64,000 bases of DNA, from NCBI GenBank assembly GCA_963837005.1, contig CAWIMC010000001.1, positions 310,001 to 374,000 of the forward strand, read 5' to 3'. Numbering within the stretch: position 1 is the first letter of the stretch; the number at the start of each line of letters is the position of its first letter. This document shows, piece by piece, positions 42,538 through 52,244 of the stretch. A model generated the notes under the pieces. The model made no database searches and was not told where the DNA came from. It was given only the letters and a program-made list of their open reading frames with translations. The position numbers and the translations under genes were made by a program. The DNA is from CALDTK01 sp963837005 (GTDB lineage Bacteria > Bacteroidota > Bacteroidia > Chitinophagales > Saprospiraceae).

Positions 42538-43215
42538 ATGCGCATCGACATCATTACGCTGCAACCGCAGCTCCTCGACGGTCCGTTCGCGCACAGCATC
42601 ATTCGGCGGGCGCAGGACAAGGGGCTCCTGGAGGTGGCCGTGCACGATTTGCGCCCGTACGGGACCGGCAAGCATCAAGTCCTCGATGACTATGCTTATG
42701 GCGGGGGCGCAGGCATGGTAATGAAACTCGAGCCTCTCGTTCGGCTTACCGAAGAGCTACAAGCGCAGCGCAGCTACGACGAAGTGATCTTCATGACGCC
42801 CGACGGCGAGCAACTCCGCCAGCCGCGCTGTAATGCATTGAGCTTGCGCCAGAACCTGCTGCTCGTCTGTGGTCACTACAAAGGCATCGACCAGCGCTAC
42901 CGGGACCATTTCGTGACGCTCGAGGTCAGTATTGGAGATTACGTGCTCAGCGGCGGTGAGCTAGCTGCGGCCGTGCTCACCGATGCGCTCGGACGACTCT
43001 TACCCGGTGTGCTCAACGACGAGACGAGCGCGCTCACCGATTCATTTCAAGACGATCTGCTTGCCCCGCCAGTCTACACCCGACCCCGGGAGTTTCGGGG
43101 CTGGGAGGTGCCGGAGATCCTTTTTAGTGGCCACACTGCCAACATTGAGGAGTGGCGTCACGAGCAGGCCATGCAGCGGACGCGCGAGCGCAGGCCCGAC
43201 TTGCTTGCGGACTAG
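42538..43215 (+). CDS. trmD: tRNA (guanine(37)-N1)-methyltransferase
   Basis: A 225-residue SPOUT methyltransferase that adds a methyl group to G37 of tRNAs reading CNN codons, preventing +1 frameshifting. Family motifs are at the N-terminus (IDIITLQPQL), in DDYAYGGGAGMVMK, in the knot region CGHYKGIDQR and IGDYVLSGGELAA, and in the C-terminal PPVYTRP and LFSGHTANIEEWR. Length is normal. The ATG lies directly after the inverted-repeat spacer. Confidence 0.97.
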   Translation: MRIDIITLQPQLLDGPFAHSIIRRAQDKGLLEVAVHDLRPYGTGKHQVLDDYAYGGGAGMVMKLEPLVRLTEELQAQRSYDEVIFMTPDGEQLRQPRCNALSLRQNLLLVCGHYKGIDQRYRDHFVTLEVSIGDYVLSGGELAAAVLTDALGRLLPGVLNDETSALTDSFQDDLLAPPVYTRPREFRGWEVPEILFSGHTANIEEWRHEQAMQRTRERRPDLLAD

Positions 43216-43265
43216 CGTACCGTATACTTGCGAGTCCCTAGCCGCGAGCCTGCAGCGCCAACGCC

Positions 43266-44810
43266 ATGACCTACCGTACCGCCCAGCGGCTGCCCGTCGG
43301 CATCGACGACGTGGCCCTTTATGTGCCGAAGCACTACCTGCCGATCCGAGTCCTCGCCGAGGCGCGTGGCATCGAACCGGAAAAACTGCGACTCGGGCTC
43401 GGCCTGGAATCGATGTCCCTGCCCGATACCTTCGAGGACGCCGCCACGCTGGCCGCCAATGCCGCCTACGAACTCATGGAGCGAAATGGCCTCAAGCCGC
43501 AAGACATTGGCCGGCTCTACCTAGGTACGGAGAGTGCCCTCGATGGTGCCAAACCGACCGCCACATATGTACTCGAAGCTCTGCGCAACGTCTACAAGGC
43601 AGCGCACGGACGTGAGTGTCTCGATCACTGCGACGTCGTCGATCTCACCTTCGCGTGTATCGGGGCGGTCGACGCGCTGCTAAACACGGTAGACTGGGTC
43701 AAGAGCGGTGAGGGCCGCGTGGGTATCGTTATCGCGAGCGATGTGGCGAAATACGAACTCGGCTCGACGGGTGAGTACACGCAGGGCGCTGGGGCGGTCG
43801 CGATCCTCGTACGAGACAACCCCCGGTTGCTGGCGTTACTGCCCGACGTTGGGGTTTCGTCGCGTGGCGTGCATGATTTTTTCAAACCTGTGCGCCAGGT
43901 GCGACGCGCCGACATGGTGGCCGAGGTCCTCGACCTCCTCGAGACGCAGCGTCCGCAGGTTTTGGCGAAAGCCGACCTCCCCGACGGCGAGACCTTGCTC
44001 GACGCTGAGAGCAGTGACTTTTCGCAGTTGGGCGTGCTCGATGCAAACGACGAGGCGATCGGCGTGCACACGATGACGCCTACCTTCGATGGCCCGTACA
44101 GCAATGCGACCTATCAGGCTCGCGTCCGCAGTGCTTATGATCACTACGTTCGGCTCTCGGAGACGCCCGCCGATCAACAGCCGCTGTTTGGCTGGGAGCG
44201 CGTCGTGGTCCACCTGCCGTACGCGGCGCACGGTCGACGGATGCTCATAGAGTTGTTCGTGCTCGAGCTACTGCGGCAGGAAGTCTGGGCAGACCTGGCG
44301 GCAAGCGCCAAACTCCAGCCAGCACCCGCCGAGACAAGCGGTGAGGAATGGGAGGCTTACCTGCGCACGGTCGGCAAGTCGAGCCTGTATAAGAGCTACG
44401 TCGAACAGCAGTTGGCCGGGACTTCGGAAGCCTCTTCGCTGGTTGGCAATCTGTACACGGGGTCGATCTTCCTCGCGTTGATGAGTACGCTCTCCCACGC
44501 ATTCGAGAAGGACGTGGGCCTTGTCGGCAAAACCTTGGGCTTCGTGGCCTACGGCTCCGGGTCGAAGAGCAAGGTGTTTGCGGGCGTCGTACGCGCTGAT
44601 TGGCGCAGCATCGTCGGGAAGTGGCAGCTCTTCGAGCGGTTGGCTGCGCGCACGCCGATCGGGTACGAGCGTTACGAAAAGCTGCACCGTGGACAGTTAA
44701 AGACGCCCCTTTCGCAACCGTCAAACGTCTTCGCGCTCGACCGCATCGAAACGGAAGGCAACAAGCGAGGGGCACGGTACTACCGTTTTGCCGAAAGGCG
44801 GGTGGACTAA
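43266..44810 (+). CDS. hydroxymethylglutaryl-CoA synthase family protein
   Basis: A 514-residue thiolase-fold condensing enzyme. It has the HMG-CoA synthase N-terminal pattern (VGIDDVALYVPKHYL, DIGRLYLGTES), a nucleophilic cysteine candidate in LTFACIGAVDAL (about residue 130), a GAGAVAILV strand, and the C-terminal HLPYAAHGRRM and YTGSIFLALMS segments. It condenses acetyl-CoA with acetoacetyl-CoA for the mevalonate isoprenoid pathway. No other mevalonate gene is nearby, so the pathway role rests on family membership. It ends four bases inside the convergent neighbour. Confidence 0.87.
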   Translation: MTYRTAQRLPVGIDDVALYVPKHYLPIRVLAEARGIEPEKLRLGLGLESMSLPDTFEDAATLAANAAYELMERNGLKPQDIGRLYLGTESALDGAKPTATYVLEALRNVYKAAHGRECLDHCDVVDLTFACIGAVDALLNTVDWVKSGEGRVGIVIASDVAKYELGSTGEYTQGAGAVAILVRDNPRLLALLPDVGVSSRGVHDFFKPVRQVRRADMVAEVLDLLETQRPQVLAKADLPDGETLLDAESSDFSQLGVLDANDEAIGVHTMTPTFDGPYSNATYQARVRSAYDHYVRLSETPADQQPLFGWERVVVHLPYAAHGRRMLIELFVLELLRQEVWADLAASAKLQPAPAETSGEEWEAYLRTVGKSSLYKSYVEQQLAGTSEASSLVGNLYTGSIFLALMSTLSHAFEKDVGLVGKTLGFVAYGSGSKSKVFAGVVRADWRSIVGKWQLFERLAARTPIGYERYEKLHRGQLKTPLSQPSNVFALDRIETEGNKRGARYYRFAERRVD

Positions 44811-45472
44811 GGACGCGGGCGATAGGTAAGGCCAAGCGCAGGGCGTGCGCCAACATCAAAGGTCCGGAAGGCACTGCGGCTGGTGATGACTCCCTGTGCG
44901 CCCGCTGCTAAGTAGACATCCACTTGTTTGTTGAGTCGGTGACTCACGCCGAGGCGGAGGAGGTAAGCCCCGCCAAACTTGCTGTCGTCTGGGATGGACG
45001 CCTGGTTGGACCGCAGCTGCTGATAGCCGCCGCCGAGGCCTAGCTCGAAAAAGAAGGCCTTCTTGAGCCAAGAGTCGTCTCCCCAGGTCGGACAGTCGCA
45101 ATCGCCCTGCATGTCGAAACCGAAAGCGCGGTAGGTAGCCATAAGGGTCGCCGTCGAATTTTCACCCTCGTAGTCCGAGTTGTCGAGGGTCAGCTGACTG
45201 TAGTTGGCGTCGGCACGTACGCCATAGAAAGCCCGCAGCCCCGGTATGCGCCGCGTCGCACTCAGGGCGACGAAAGGGGAAGGACTTCGCTGGCGGGCGT
45301 TGCGCGCGATTACATACCGGCCTGCATCAGTGGCGAGTTCAGCGTACCGCGGCTTGAAGTCCAAGCCCGCCTCTACGTTAAACTCCCACTCTTTCGGCTG
45401 CTGGAAGCTTTGTGCCGTAAGTCGAGACGCAATCATAGCGCAGATGATCGAGAGAGCTGTGCGTAACGTCAT
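44807..45472 (-). CDS. hypothetical secreted, probably outer-membrane beta-barrel protein
   Basis: A 221-residue protein with a likely signal peptide (about residues 1-20, ending LTAQ). The rest alternates short aromatic/hydrophobic strands and polar turns, with G-x-x-Y-x-x-L segments and a final strand (ALGLTYRPRP), as in small outer-membrane barrels. A central cysteine pair (GDCDCP) is unusual. I do not recognise a named family. Its 3' end overlaps the HMG-CoA synthase gene tail-to-tail by four bases. Confidence 0.7.
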   Translation of the reverse strand: MTLRTALSIICAMIASRLTAQSFQQPKEWEFNVEAGLDFKPRYAELATDAGRYVIARNARQRSPSPFVALSATRRIPGLRAFYGVRADANYSQLTLDNSDYEGENSTATLMATYRAFGFDMQGDCDCPTWGDDSWLKKAFFFELGLGGGYQQLRSNQASIPDDSKFGGAYLLRLGVSHRLNKQVDVYLAAGAQGVITSRSAFRTFDVGARPALGLTYRPRP

Positions 45473-45544
45473 GCGGAGTCCAACGTGGATTTAAGCGAGG
45501 CGTTGCGCAATCGAAATTCGAAAACTGTCTAGTAATAATTGTCC

Positions 45545-45552
45545 GACCTTTG
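45545..45552 (+). promoter_or_regulatory. possible -7 box before rimO
   Basis: GACCTTTG, one mismatch from TAnnTTTG, ends 9 bp before the ATG at 45562 and follows an AT-rich stretch (TAGTAATAATTG). Confidence 0.38.
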
Positions 45553-45561
45553 CGCCCGCCC

Positions 45562-46935
45562 ATGAAAACCCGTACCCTCCGTCCCAACAAGGTCAATGTC
45601 GTCACTCTCGGGTGCTCGAAAAACCTGGTCGACTCCGAGAACCTCATCACGCAGCTCAAAGCCAACGACTACGACGTGGCGCACGACTCTGATCGCGAGG
45701 CCCAGGTGGTCATCGTGAACACGTGCGGCTTTATCGATCTCGCCAAGCAGGAGTCGATCGACACCATCCTGGAGTACGCCGAGGAGAAGCGCGCAGGTCG
45801 CATCTCAAAGCTCTACGCTACGGGTTGCCTCACGCAGCGCTACCGCGACGAATTGAGCGCGGAGATCAAAGAGGTCGACGGTTGGTTTGGGACCCTCGAC
45901 ATGCCACACCTTCTGGCAACACTCAAGGCCGACTACAAAAAGGACCTCATCGGCGAGCGACTGCCTACTACGCCGCAGCACTACGCGTACATGAAGATCA
46001 GCGAGGGCTGTAACCGGACCTGCTCTTTCTGTGCCATCCCGCTGATGCGCGGCAAGCACATCAGTCGCCCGATCGAAAGTCTCGTCAAAGAGGCCGAGCA
46101 TCTGGCCTCGATGGGGACCAAAGAGATCATGCTCATTGCGCAGGAGCTGACCTATTACGGCCTGGATCTCTACAAGGAGCGGGCCCTGCCTCAGCTACTA
46201 CACGCCCTCAACGAAGTCGAAGGCATCGAGTGGATTCGGCTTCACTATGCGTACCCGAGCAAGTTCCCGCTCGAGATCGTCGATGCAATAGCGGCGCTCC
46301 CCAAAGTGTGCAACTACCTGGACATGCCGTTGCAGCACGCCTCGGATCGGGTGCTCACCAATATGCGCAGACAGGTGACGCGTATGGAGATGGAGGATTT
46401 AATCACGGCCATCCGCGTTCAGTCGCCTGGCATCGCCATCCGGACCACGATGCTCGTCGGCTACCCCGGCGAGACCGAGGAAGACTTCGCTGAGCTCTGT
46501 GACTTCGTAGCGCGGATGCGCTTCGAGCGACTAGGTGTGTTTCAGTACAGCCACGAGGAGGACACCCGCGCCCACGGCGTCGACGACGATGTGCCAGCCG
46601 GAGTCAAAGAGCAGCGAGCGCAGACGCTGATGGACATCCAACGTGAAATCTCTCTGGAAAAAAATGAGGGCCTTATCGGCAAAACGCTCCGCGTGCTGTT
46701 CGATCGGCGCGAAGGGGAGTTCTTTGTGGGACGCACGGAGTTTGACTCTCCAGAGGTCGACAACGAGGTCTTCGTTTCGACCGAAGAGTACGTCCGGCTC
46801 GGAGATTTTGCTGAGGTGCTCATCACCGACGCAACGGAGTACGACCTACATGGAACGCTGGAGTTGGGAGACTTCGGGCACGCAGCGGACATCCTGGAGA
46901 CCGTCGGAAGGACCGTACGCCGCGTACTGCAGTAA
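45562..46935 (+). CDS. rimO: ribosomal protein uS12 methylthiotransferase
   Basis: A 457-residue radical-SAM methylthiotransferase that modifies an aspartate of ribosomal protein S12. The UPF0004 domain has cluster cysteines in TLGCSKN, NTCGF and TGCLTQR. The radical-SAM CxxxCxxC motif is GCNRTCSFC (about residues 148-156), and the C-terminus is a TRAM domain. LGCSKNLVDSE and the overall length distinguish it from MiaB. A TTG four codons upstream is in frame, but the ATG at 45562 is preferred because the upstream bases overlap the promoter-like box. Confidence 0.95.
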   Translation: MKTRTLRPNKVNVVTLGCSKNLVDSENLITQLKANDYDVAHDSDREAQVVIVNTCGFIDLAKQESIDTILEYAEEKRAGRISKLYATGCLTQRYRDELSAEIKEVDGWFGTLDMPHLLATLKADYKKDLIGERLPTTPQHYAYMKISEGCNRTCSFCAIPLMRGKHISRPIESLVKEAEHLASMGTKEIMLIAQELTYYGLDLYKERALPQLLHALNEVEGIEWIRLHYAYPSKFPLEIVDAIAALPKVCNYLDMPLQHASDRVLTNMRRQVTRMEMEDLITAIRVQSPGIAIRTTMLVGYPGETEEDFAELCDFVARMRFERLGVFQYSHEEDTRAHGVDDDVPAGVKEQRAQTLMDIQREISLEKNEGLIGKTLRVLFDRREGEFFVGRTEFDSPEVDNEVFVSTEEYVRLGDFAEVLITDATEYDLHGTLELGDFGHAADILETVGRTVRRVLQ

Positions 46936-47002
46936 GCCATCCTGCTGACGCACCCGCTACCGGCAGCCAACATCCGCCCGCCCCAGCGGTTCCACTTCTC
47001 GT

Positions 47003-47470
47003 ATGGTCAATCCCTCCCACGAACACCTCCCTCAGCAACCCTGGTCGGAAAAGCTGCGACAGCCGCTCTATCAAGCGGCGATCGCTGCGGCGGTGATGAT
47101 CACGTTCCTCCTGTTCGGGCTCGGATCTTCGCTAGCGGGTGCTGGTCTCGGTCCGCGCTTCGGCTACCAGGTGGCCGCTACCTCGCTGCTGCTCTTTGGG
47201 TTGGGCAACGCCCTGCTGTCGCTAGGTGCCACGAGCATTAACAAGTACTGGGGTCGCAGCTTCGTCTGCTTTATCCTGCTCGCAGGCTTAGGTCTGGTCG
47301 TCGCCAAGCTGCTCACCGGACTGTGGATCTCAGAGGCTGGTAGCTACAAATGGATCTACATCGTCTTGACCTTCGGCTACCTCGTCATCCTGAGCATCAT
47401 GTCGATGATCCGCGGGATTGTCAACTTCGCCGAGGAGGAGGAGTGGAGCCAGCCGCGGAAACGGGATTAG
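47003..47470 (+). CDS. hypothetical four-helix membrane protein
   Basis: A 155-residue protein with about four hydrophobic helices (near residues 26-46, 53-73, 88-108 and 118-138), and charged ends including an EEEE stretch before a basic tail. I do not recognise the family. It follows rimO in the same direction with a 67-bp gap and could share its transcript. Confidence 0.72.
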   Translation: MVNPSHEHLPQQPWSEKLRQPLYQAAIAAAVMITFLLFGLGSSLAGAGLGPRFGYQVAATSLLLFGLGNALLSLGATSINKYWGRSFVCFILLAGLGLVVAKLLTGLWISEAGSYKWIYIVLTFGYLVILSIMSMIRGIVNFAEEEEWSQPRKRD

Positions 47471-47560
47471 GGGGACCAGCCTGTCGTTGCACCGCACAAC
47501 CAGTCCTGTACCCATAGGTTGACGTACCTACCTATATTTTGCTTTACTTCAAACGATAGC

Positions 47561-48115
47561 ATGAAAAGTCTCTTCGCCTACAGTGTTTTAGCCTTTCTCG
47601 TAGCCTGCGGGACGCCTAAGGGTTCGGAGCAGTCGACGGCGCAGGTCGGCCCCGCTCCCGATAAGGGTGCCCTGCCGGAGGGCGCGAGTGACACCTTTAT
47701 CGGCATCAATGGTGATACGGTCAAAACGCTCTCGCTTAGCGCCGACGAATGGCGCGAGCAGCTCACGGACGCTGAGTTTAACGTGCTTCGGGAGGAGGGC
47801 ACCGAACGGGCCTTTACCTCGCCGCTAAATGCTGAGAAAGGCTCCGGCACCTTCGCATGTGCCGGCTGTCACTTGCCGCTGTTTGCCTCCGACACCAAGT
47901 TCGAATCCGGTACGGGGTGGCCAAGCTTTTACGAGCCTATCGAGGCCTCGCACGTACGCGAAGTGGCCGACAACACATACGGGATGCGCCGCGTGGAGGT
48001 CGAGTGTGCGCGCTGTGGTGGGCATCAGGGGCACGTTTTCGAGGACGGTCCTGCACCGACTGGCCTGCGCTACTGCATTAACGGCGTGGCCCTCGAATTC
48101 ATCCCCTTCGAGTAG
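47561..48115 (+). CDS. msrB: peptide-methionine (R)-S-oxide reductase, lipoprotein form
   Basis: A 184-residue MsrB with a lipoprotein signal (lipobox LVAC, Cys16), so it should act on the envelope rather than in the cytoplasm. Zinc-binding CxxC pairs are CAGC (about 99/102) and CARC (about 148/151). The catalytic cysteine is in LRYCING (about residue 172), with the GTGWPSF loop before it. It repairs R-methionine sulfoxide in exported proteins. The frame is open 14 codons upstream, but the ATG at 47561 gives the clean lipoprotein signal. Confidence 0.93.
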   Translation: MKSLFAYSVLAFLVACGTPKGSEQSTAQVGPAPDKGALPEGASDTFIGINGDTVKTLSLSADEWREQLTDAEFNVLREEGTERAFTSPLNAEKGSGTFACAGCHLPLFASDTKFESGTGWPSFYEPIEASHVREVADNTYGMRRVEVECARCGGHQGHVFEDGPAPTGLRYCINGVALEFIPFE

Positions 48116-48141
48116 TTCGGAAGGGACGAGCTTAGCGCCCA

Positions 48142-48748
48142 ATGGCATTCAAGATTTACACCAAGACCGGCGACGCCGGTGAGACCGGGCTCTACGGTGG
48201 GCAACGTGTCCCTAAAGACCACGTCCGCATCGAGGCTTACGGCACGGTAGACGAACTCAACTCTGGCCTCGGCCTGCTGTCGGCCTACGTGCTGGCGGAG
48301 ACCCCAGAGCAGTCGAAAGGCCACCATGCAGAGGCTCGCGAACTACTGCTCAGCATCCAAAGCAAGCTCTTCACGATCGGCAGCCAGCTGGCCACGCCGC
48401 CGCCAAAAGAGGGGGCTTCCGCCAAAACCCTCCACATCGTGCCCGTCGGCGCAGGTAGAGGTCGCCGAACTCGAACGCGCCATCGACCGACTCGACAAGG
48501 AACTACCGGCCCTGAGCAACTTTATCCTGCCGATCGGTAGCTTGGCCGTGGCGCAGGCACACGTCTGCCGCACGGTGGCCCGTCGGGCCGAGCGCTGCGT
48601 CGTGGCGCTCGACCACATCGAACCCGTTGCTCCCCAGATCATCGTCTACCTCAACCGGCTGTCGGACTACCTCTTTACCTTGTCGCGTGGGCTCGCCGTG
48701 GCCACCGGGCAAAAGGAGCTGCCGTGGGTGCCGCTGTCTAGTCTGTAG
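48142..48748 (+). CDS. PduO-type cob(I)yrinic acid a,c-diamide adenosyltransferase (one-base frameshift)
   Basis: It transfers adenosyl from ATP to cob(I)alamin. The N-terminal part has the family ATP-binding start (KIYTKTGDAGETGLYGG) and YGTVDELNS. The frame moves +1 near 48449, and the rest (LERAIDRLDKELP, FILPIGS, ARRAERCVV, YLNRLSDYLF) is the family C-terminal half. Total length is one base over a multiple of three, giving about 201 residues if repaired. Its stop is 9 bp before the next start. A one-mismatch copy of the dispersed word is at 48415-48428, just before the break. Confidence 0.88.
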
Positions 48749-48757
48749 CCGACGCCG

Positions 48758-50869
48758 ATGAATCTGCCCCGCTCGAAGAAGTTCTGGAACGACCTGCCGC
48801 CCTGGGCGCAGTGGAGCCTGATCGCTACGGTTTGGCTGCTGATTAGCCTGATGTGCCCACGGGGGGTGCGCTTTGACTATTCGTTCGAGCAAGGACAGCG
48901 TTGGCGCTACAGCGACTTGATCGCGCCGTTCGACTTTCCTTTGCGCAAGTATAACGCCGAGATCGCCGCCGAGAGAAGGCTCGCGAAGGCCGGCACCGAT
49001 CCGTACTTCGAGTTCGTCGAGGGTGAAGGCTCCCGGGCGATGGGGCGCTACCGTGAGCGTTTTGGCGAAAGCCTGGCCGCACTGCCCGACACTGATGTCT
49101 TCGGCGAACTTCGGCAGCGTCCCGATCGGTACTTGCGCATTGGGGCAGAGTTGCTGGTTCGCGCCTACGAGCGGGGCATCGTCGCCGAGACTCCGCAGCT
49201 CAATGCTCCTCCGAACGGCATCGTCCGGGTGGTGCGCGGTGGAACCATCTTCGAAGAGGCCCCCGAGCAGCTCCTCAACGTAACCTTGGTCCGCGCACAG
49301 TTGCAGGATAGCCTGCGGCGCAGTGGGCTACGTGACGCTGGCTTTTTGGTACCGATCGTACAGTCTGTGCTGACCCCGAATGTGATCTACTCCGACAGCC
49401 TCACTGGGCGTTTTGCGGAAACGCGCATGGACCGTATCGTCGAGTCGCGAGGGATGGTGCGCAACGGGGAGGTGATTGTGGCCGAAAACGGGATTATTAC
49501 CGAGGAGGTCTTCCAGAAGCTGCGCAGCTACAAGATCCAGTACGAGTCCGAGGTCATCGATCTCTCGCGGCGGTGGGTGATGTTTTTGGGCTACGCGATG
49601 CTGGTGGGCGTCATCATGTCCTTGCTTCTGCTGTACCTGCGGACTTTTCACCGGGAGGAGTTCTATCGCTTCAATCGACTTGCCTTCTTGTTGCTGCTGA
49701 TGCTGGTGGCGATTTTTGCGGTGTACCGGATTGAGGCGCTCACCACCTACGGTATTTACGTGATGCCGTTCGTGCTGATCCCGATCATCGTAAAGAGCTT
49801 TTACGCGAGTGGGGTAGCGCTGTTTACGCATCTGGTGACGGTGCTGGTGGCCGGCTTCATTACGACGCTCGGCTACGAGTTTACCTTCTTGCAGTTGATC
49901 GCGGGCATCGTCGCGGTGCTGGTCCCGACCGATGTGATGGACTCTGGGTCGAATCTCCGTTTGATGGCCGTGCTGCTGCTGACGTACTTCGTTGGCTTCG
50001 TGGGACTCGAGTTTGTCAAAGAGGGGAGCTGGTCCGAGGTCGACTGGGTTGCATTGACGTGGTTGGCGCTGGGTTTGTTGCTCTCGCTGCTCGCCGGACC
50101 GCTCATTCCTCTGTTCGGACGACTCTTCGGCTTTACCTCCGACATCGCCTACCGTGAATTAGCAGACGTCAACCGACCTGTCCTGCGCGACCTGGCCCTG
50201 CGTGCCCCAGGCACCTTTCAACACTCTCTTGCCGTGAGCAACCTGGCGGAGAGCGCTGTTCGCGAGATTGGGGGTGACGCCCTGCTCGTTAAGGTTGCGG
50301 CACTGTACCACGACATCGGTAAAACGGTCGATCCGCTCTACTTTATCGAGAACCAGTCGGGTCGCAACCCTCACGAGCAACTCGACGAAAAGGAATCGGC
50401 CCGCATTATTATCTCGCACGTAGCCGAAGGTGCACGTCTCGCTCGGGCGGCCAATCTCCCTCAGGAGATCATAGACTTCATCCTCACGCACCACGGCACG
50501 ACCCGCGTCGAATATTTCTATCGGACCTACGTCAACAAGAACCCCGATCTCGAGGTCGACGCCGCCGCGTTTCGGTACCCAGGTCCGCTACCGACCAGTC
50601 GCGAACAGGGCGTGATGATGATCGCAGACAGCGTCGAGGCGGCGGGGCGGGCGCTCAAAGATCCAACCACCGAGGGGATCGACCGTATGGTGGACGGACT
50701 GATCGACGCCAAAATGGCGCTCGGGCAATTCTATGAGTGTGCGTTGAGCTTTGCGGAGTTGGAGCAGTGCCGACTGCTCTTCAAGCGGATGCTCAAAAGC
50801 ATGTACCACGCACGGGTGGAGTATCCCGAGGCCGAGGCGGTGGCTGTCGAGTTAAGTGAGGAGGCCTAG
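48758..50869 (+). CDS. 7TM-HD family membrane phosphodiesterase (YqfF/PgpH-like)
   Basis: A 703-residue protein with an N-terminal helix, a large extracytoplasmic 7TMR-HDED-type domain (about residues 45-270), seven transmembrane helices (about 275-470) and a cytoplasmic HD domain (about 475-640). The metal-binding pattern is visible: FQHSLAV histidine, YHDIGK, then HVAEGA and THHGTTR. The family hydrolyses cyclic di-AMP, controlling potassium and osmotic balance. It follows the adenosyltransferase gene by 9 bp. Confidence 0.9.
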   Translation: MNLPRSKKFWNDLPPWAQWSLIATVWLLISLMCPRGVRFDYSFEQGQRWRYSDLIAPFDFPLRKYNAEIAAERRLAKAGTDPYFEFVEGEGSRAMGRYRERFGESLAALPDTDVFGELRQRPDRYLRIGAELLVRAYERGIVAETPQLNAPPNGIVRVVRGGTIFEEAPEQLLNVTLVRAQLQDSLRRSGLRDAGFLVPIVQSVLTPNVIYSDSLTGRFAETRMDRIVESRGMVRNGEVIVAENGIITEEVFQKLRSYKIQYESEVIDLSRRWVMFLGYAMLVGVIMSLLLLYLRTFHREEFYRFNRLAFLLLLMLVAIFAVYRIEALTTYGIYVMPFVLIPIIVKSFYASGVALFTHLVTVLVAGFITTLGYEFTFLQLIAGIVAVLVPTDVMDSGSNLRLMAVLLLTYFVGFVGLEFVKEGSWSEVDWVALTWLALGLLLSLLAGPLIPLFGRLFGFTSDIAYRELADVNRPVLRDLALRAPGTFQHSLAVSNLAESAVREIGGDALLVKVAALYHDIGKTVDPLYFIENQSGRNPHEQLDEKESARIIISHVAEGARLARAANLPQEIIDFILTHHGTTRVEYFYRTYVNKNPDLEVDAAAFRYPGPLPTSREQGVMMIADSVEAAGRALKDPTTEGIDRMVDGLIDAKMALGQFYECALSFAELEQCRLLFKRMLKSMYHARVEYPEAEAVAVELSEEA

Positions 50870-50915
50870 CCGCATACACTTTCCGAGGCGTGCCTTTAGC
50901 TATCTAAGCCCCCGA

Positions 50916-52184
50916 TCAACTATACTTCTTCGGCCACCACCGCTTCAGCCTATCCAGCAGACCCGCCTCCGCGGCGTTGTCACCAGGACGATAAAACGTT
51001 TGCGTTTGCGCTTCATCGGGAGCGTACGCCTGGTCACTAAAGCTGCCTGTCTGGGCGTGGCTGTATGCGTAGTTCGCGCCGTAGCCCATCTCCTTCATCA
51101 ACTTCGTCGGCGCGTTGCGGAGGTGGAGCGGCACTGGCAGGTCGCCGGTCTGTTTGACGAAGGCCATCGCCTCATTAATGGCTGTATAGCTCGCGTTGCT
51201 CTTGGCCGAGCCTGCGAGGTAGACGACGCATTGACTAAGCAGAATGCGCGCCTCCGGCATACCGACCATCTGCACAGCCTGCATGGTGGCGGTCGCCAGC
51301 AGGAGGGCGTTCGGGTTGGCCATACCGATGTCCTCCGAGGCACTAATCACGAGGCGACGCGCGACAAACTTGACATCCTCCCCACCAGCGAGCATCCGCG
51401 CCAGCCAGTAGACGGCTGCGTTGGGGTCGGAACCTCGGATGCTCTTAATGAAGGCACTGATGATGTCGTAGTGCTGCTCGCCGGTCTTGTCGTAGCGCGC
51501 GAGGTTGTTCTGGATGACGCGCTGCACGAGACCGTCCTCGACGGGGACGCCGGTGGCGTGGGCCTCCTCGGCGACGAGTTCCAAGGCGTTGTAGAGCTTA
51601 CGGGCATCGCCGCCGCTCACGCGCAGGAGAGCATCGTACTGCTGGACTTTGACGTTGAGCTTTCGCAAAAACTCATCACGCCGCAGGGCATCGTCGACGA
51701 GCTGCACGAGTTGCGTCTTGCTGAGGGGCTCTAGTGTGTAGACCTGACAGCGGCTGAGAAGCGCTGGAATGACTTCGAAACTCGGATTCTCGGTCGTCGC
51801 TCCGATCAGGACCACCGTTCCGCGTTCGACGGCACCCAAGAGGGCGTCTTGCTGAGATTTCGAGAAGCGGTGGATCTCGTCGATAAAAAGGACGGGGGCT
51901 GGCGTGTTAAAGAAACGCTGCTTGCGGGCGCTCTCGATGTGCTCGCGCACGTCTTTAACGCCGGCGCTGATGGCGGATAGTTCGAAGAAGGGCCGGTCGA
52001 GTTGCCGGGCCATGAGGTGCGCGAGGCTGGTCTTCCCGACACCCGGCGGACCCCAAAGAATGAGGCTCGGCAGGCGCCCCGCGTCGAGGCTCCGGCGAAG
52101 CACGCTGCTCGGTCCGACGAGGTGTGTTTGACCAATGTACTCGTCGAGAGTCTTGGGGCGGAGGCGTTCGGCTAGGGGCAGCAT
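50916..52184 (-). CDS. rarA: replication-associated recombination protein A
   Basis: A 422-residue AAA+ ATPase of the RarA/MgsA/WRNIP1 family acting at stalled replication forks. Visible features: PLAERLRPKTLDEYIGQ start, Walker A GPPGVGKTS (about residues 45-53), Walker B LFIDEIHRFS, sensor 1 GATTENPSFE, arginine-finger region LLSRC, and the C-terminal tetramerisation domain (GSDPNAAVYWLARML). It is last in a minus-strand block and converges on the 7TM-HD gene with a 46-bp gap. Confidence 0.95.
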   Translation of the reverse strand: MLPLAERLRPKTLDEYIGQTHLVGPSSVLRRSLDAGRLPSLILWGPPGVGKTSLAHLMARQLDRPFFELSAISAGVKDVREHIESARKQRFFNTPAPVLFIDEIHRFSKSQQDALLGAVERGTVVLIGATTENPSFEVIPALLSRCQVYTLEPLSKTQLVQLVDDALRRDEFLRKLNVKVQQYDALLRVSGGDARKLYNALELVAEEAHATGVPVEDGLVQRVIQNNLARYDKTGEQHYDIISAFIKSIRGSDPNAAVYWLARMLAGGEDVKFVARRLVISASEDIGMANPNALLLATATMQAVQMVGMPEARILLSQCVVYLAGSAKSNASYTAINEAMAFVKQTGDLPVPLHLRNAPTKLMKEMGYGANYAYSHAQTGSFSDQAYAPDEAQTQTFYRPGDNAAEAGLLDRLKRWWPKKYS

Positions 52185-52244
52185 TGGAGTGACTGTGGGC
52201 GAGTAAGGCTGAACTCGTCAAGCGCTTGACCAGACTGATAGCGC

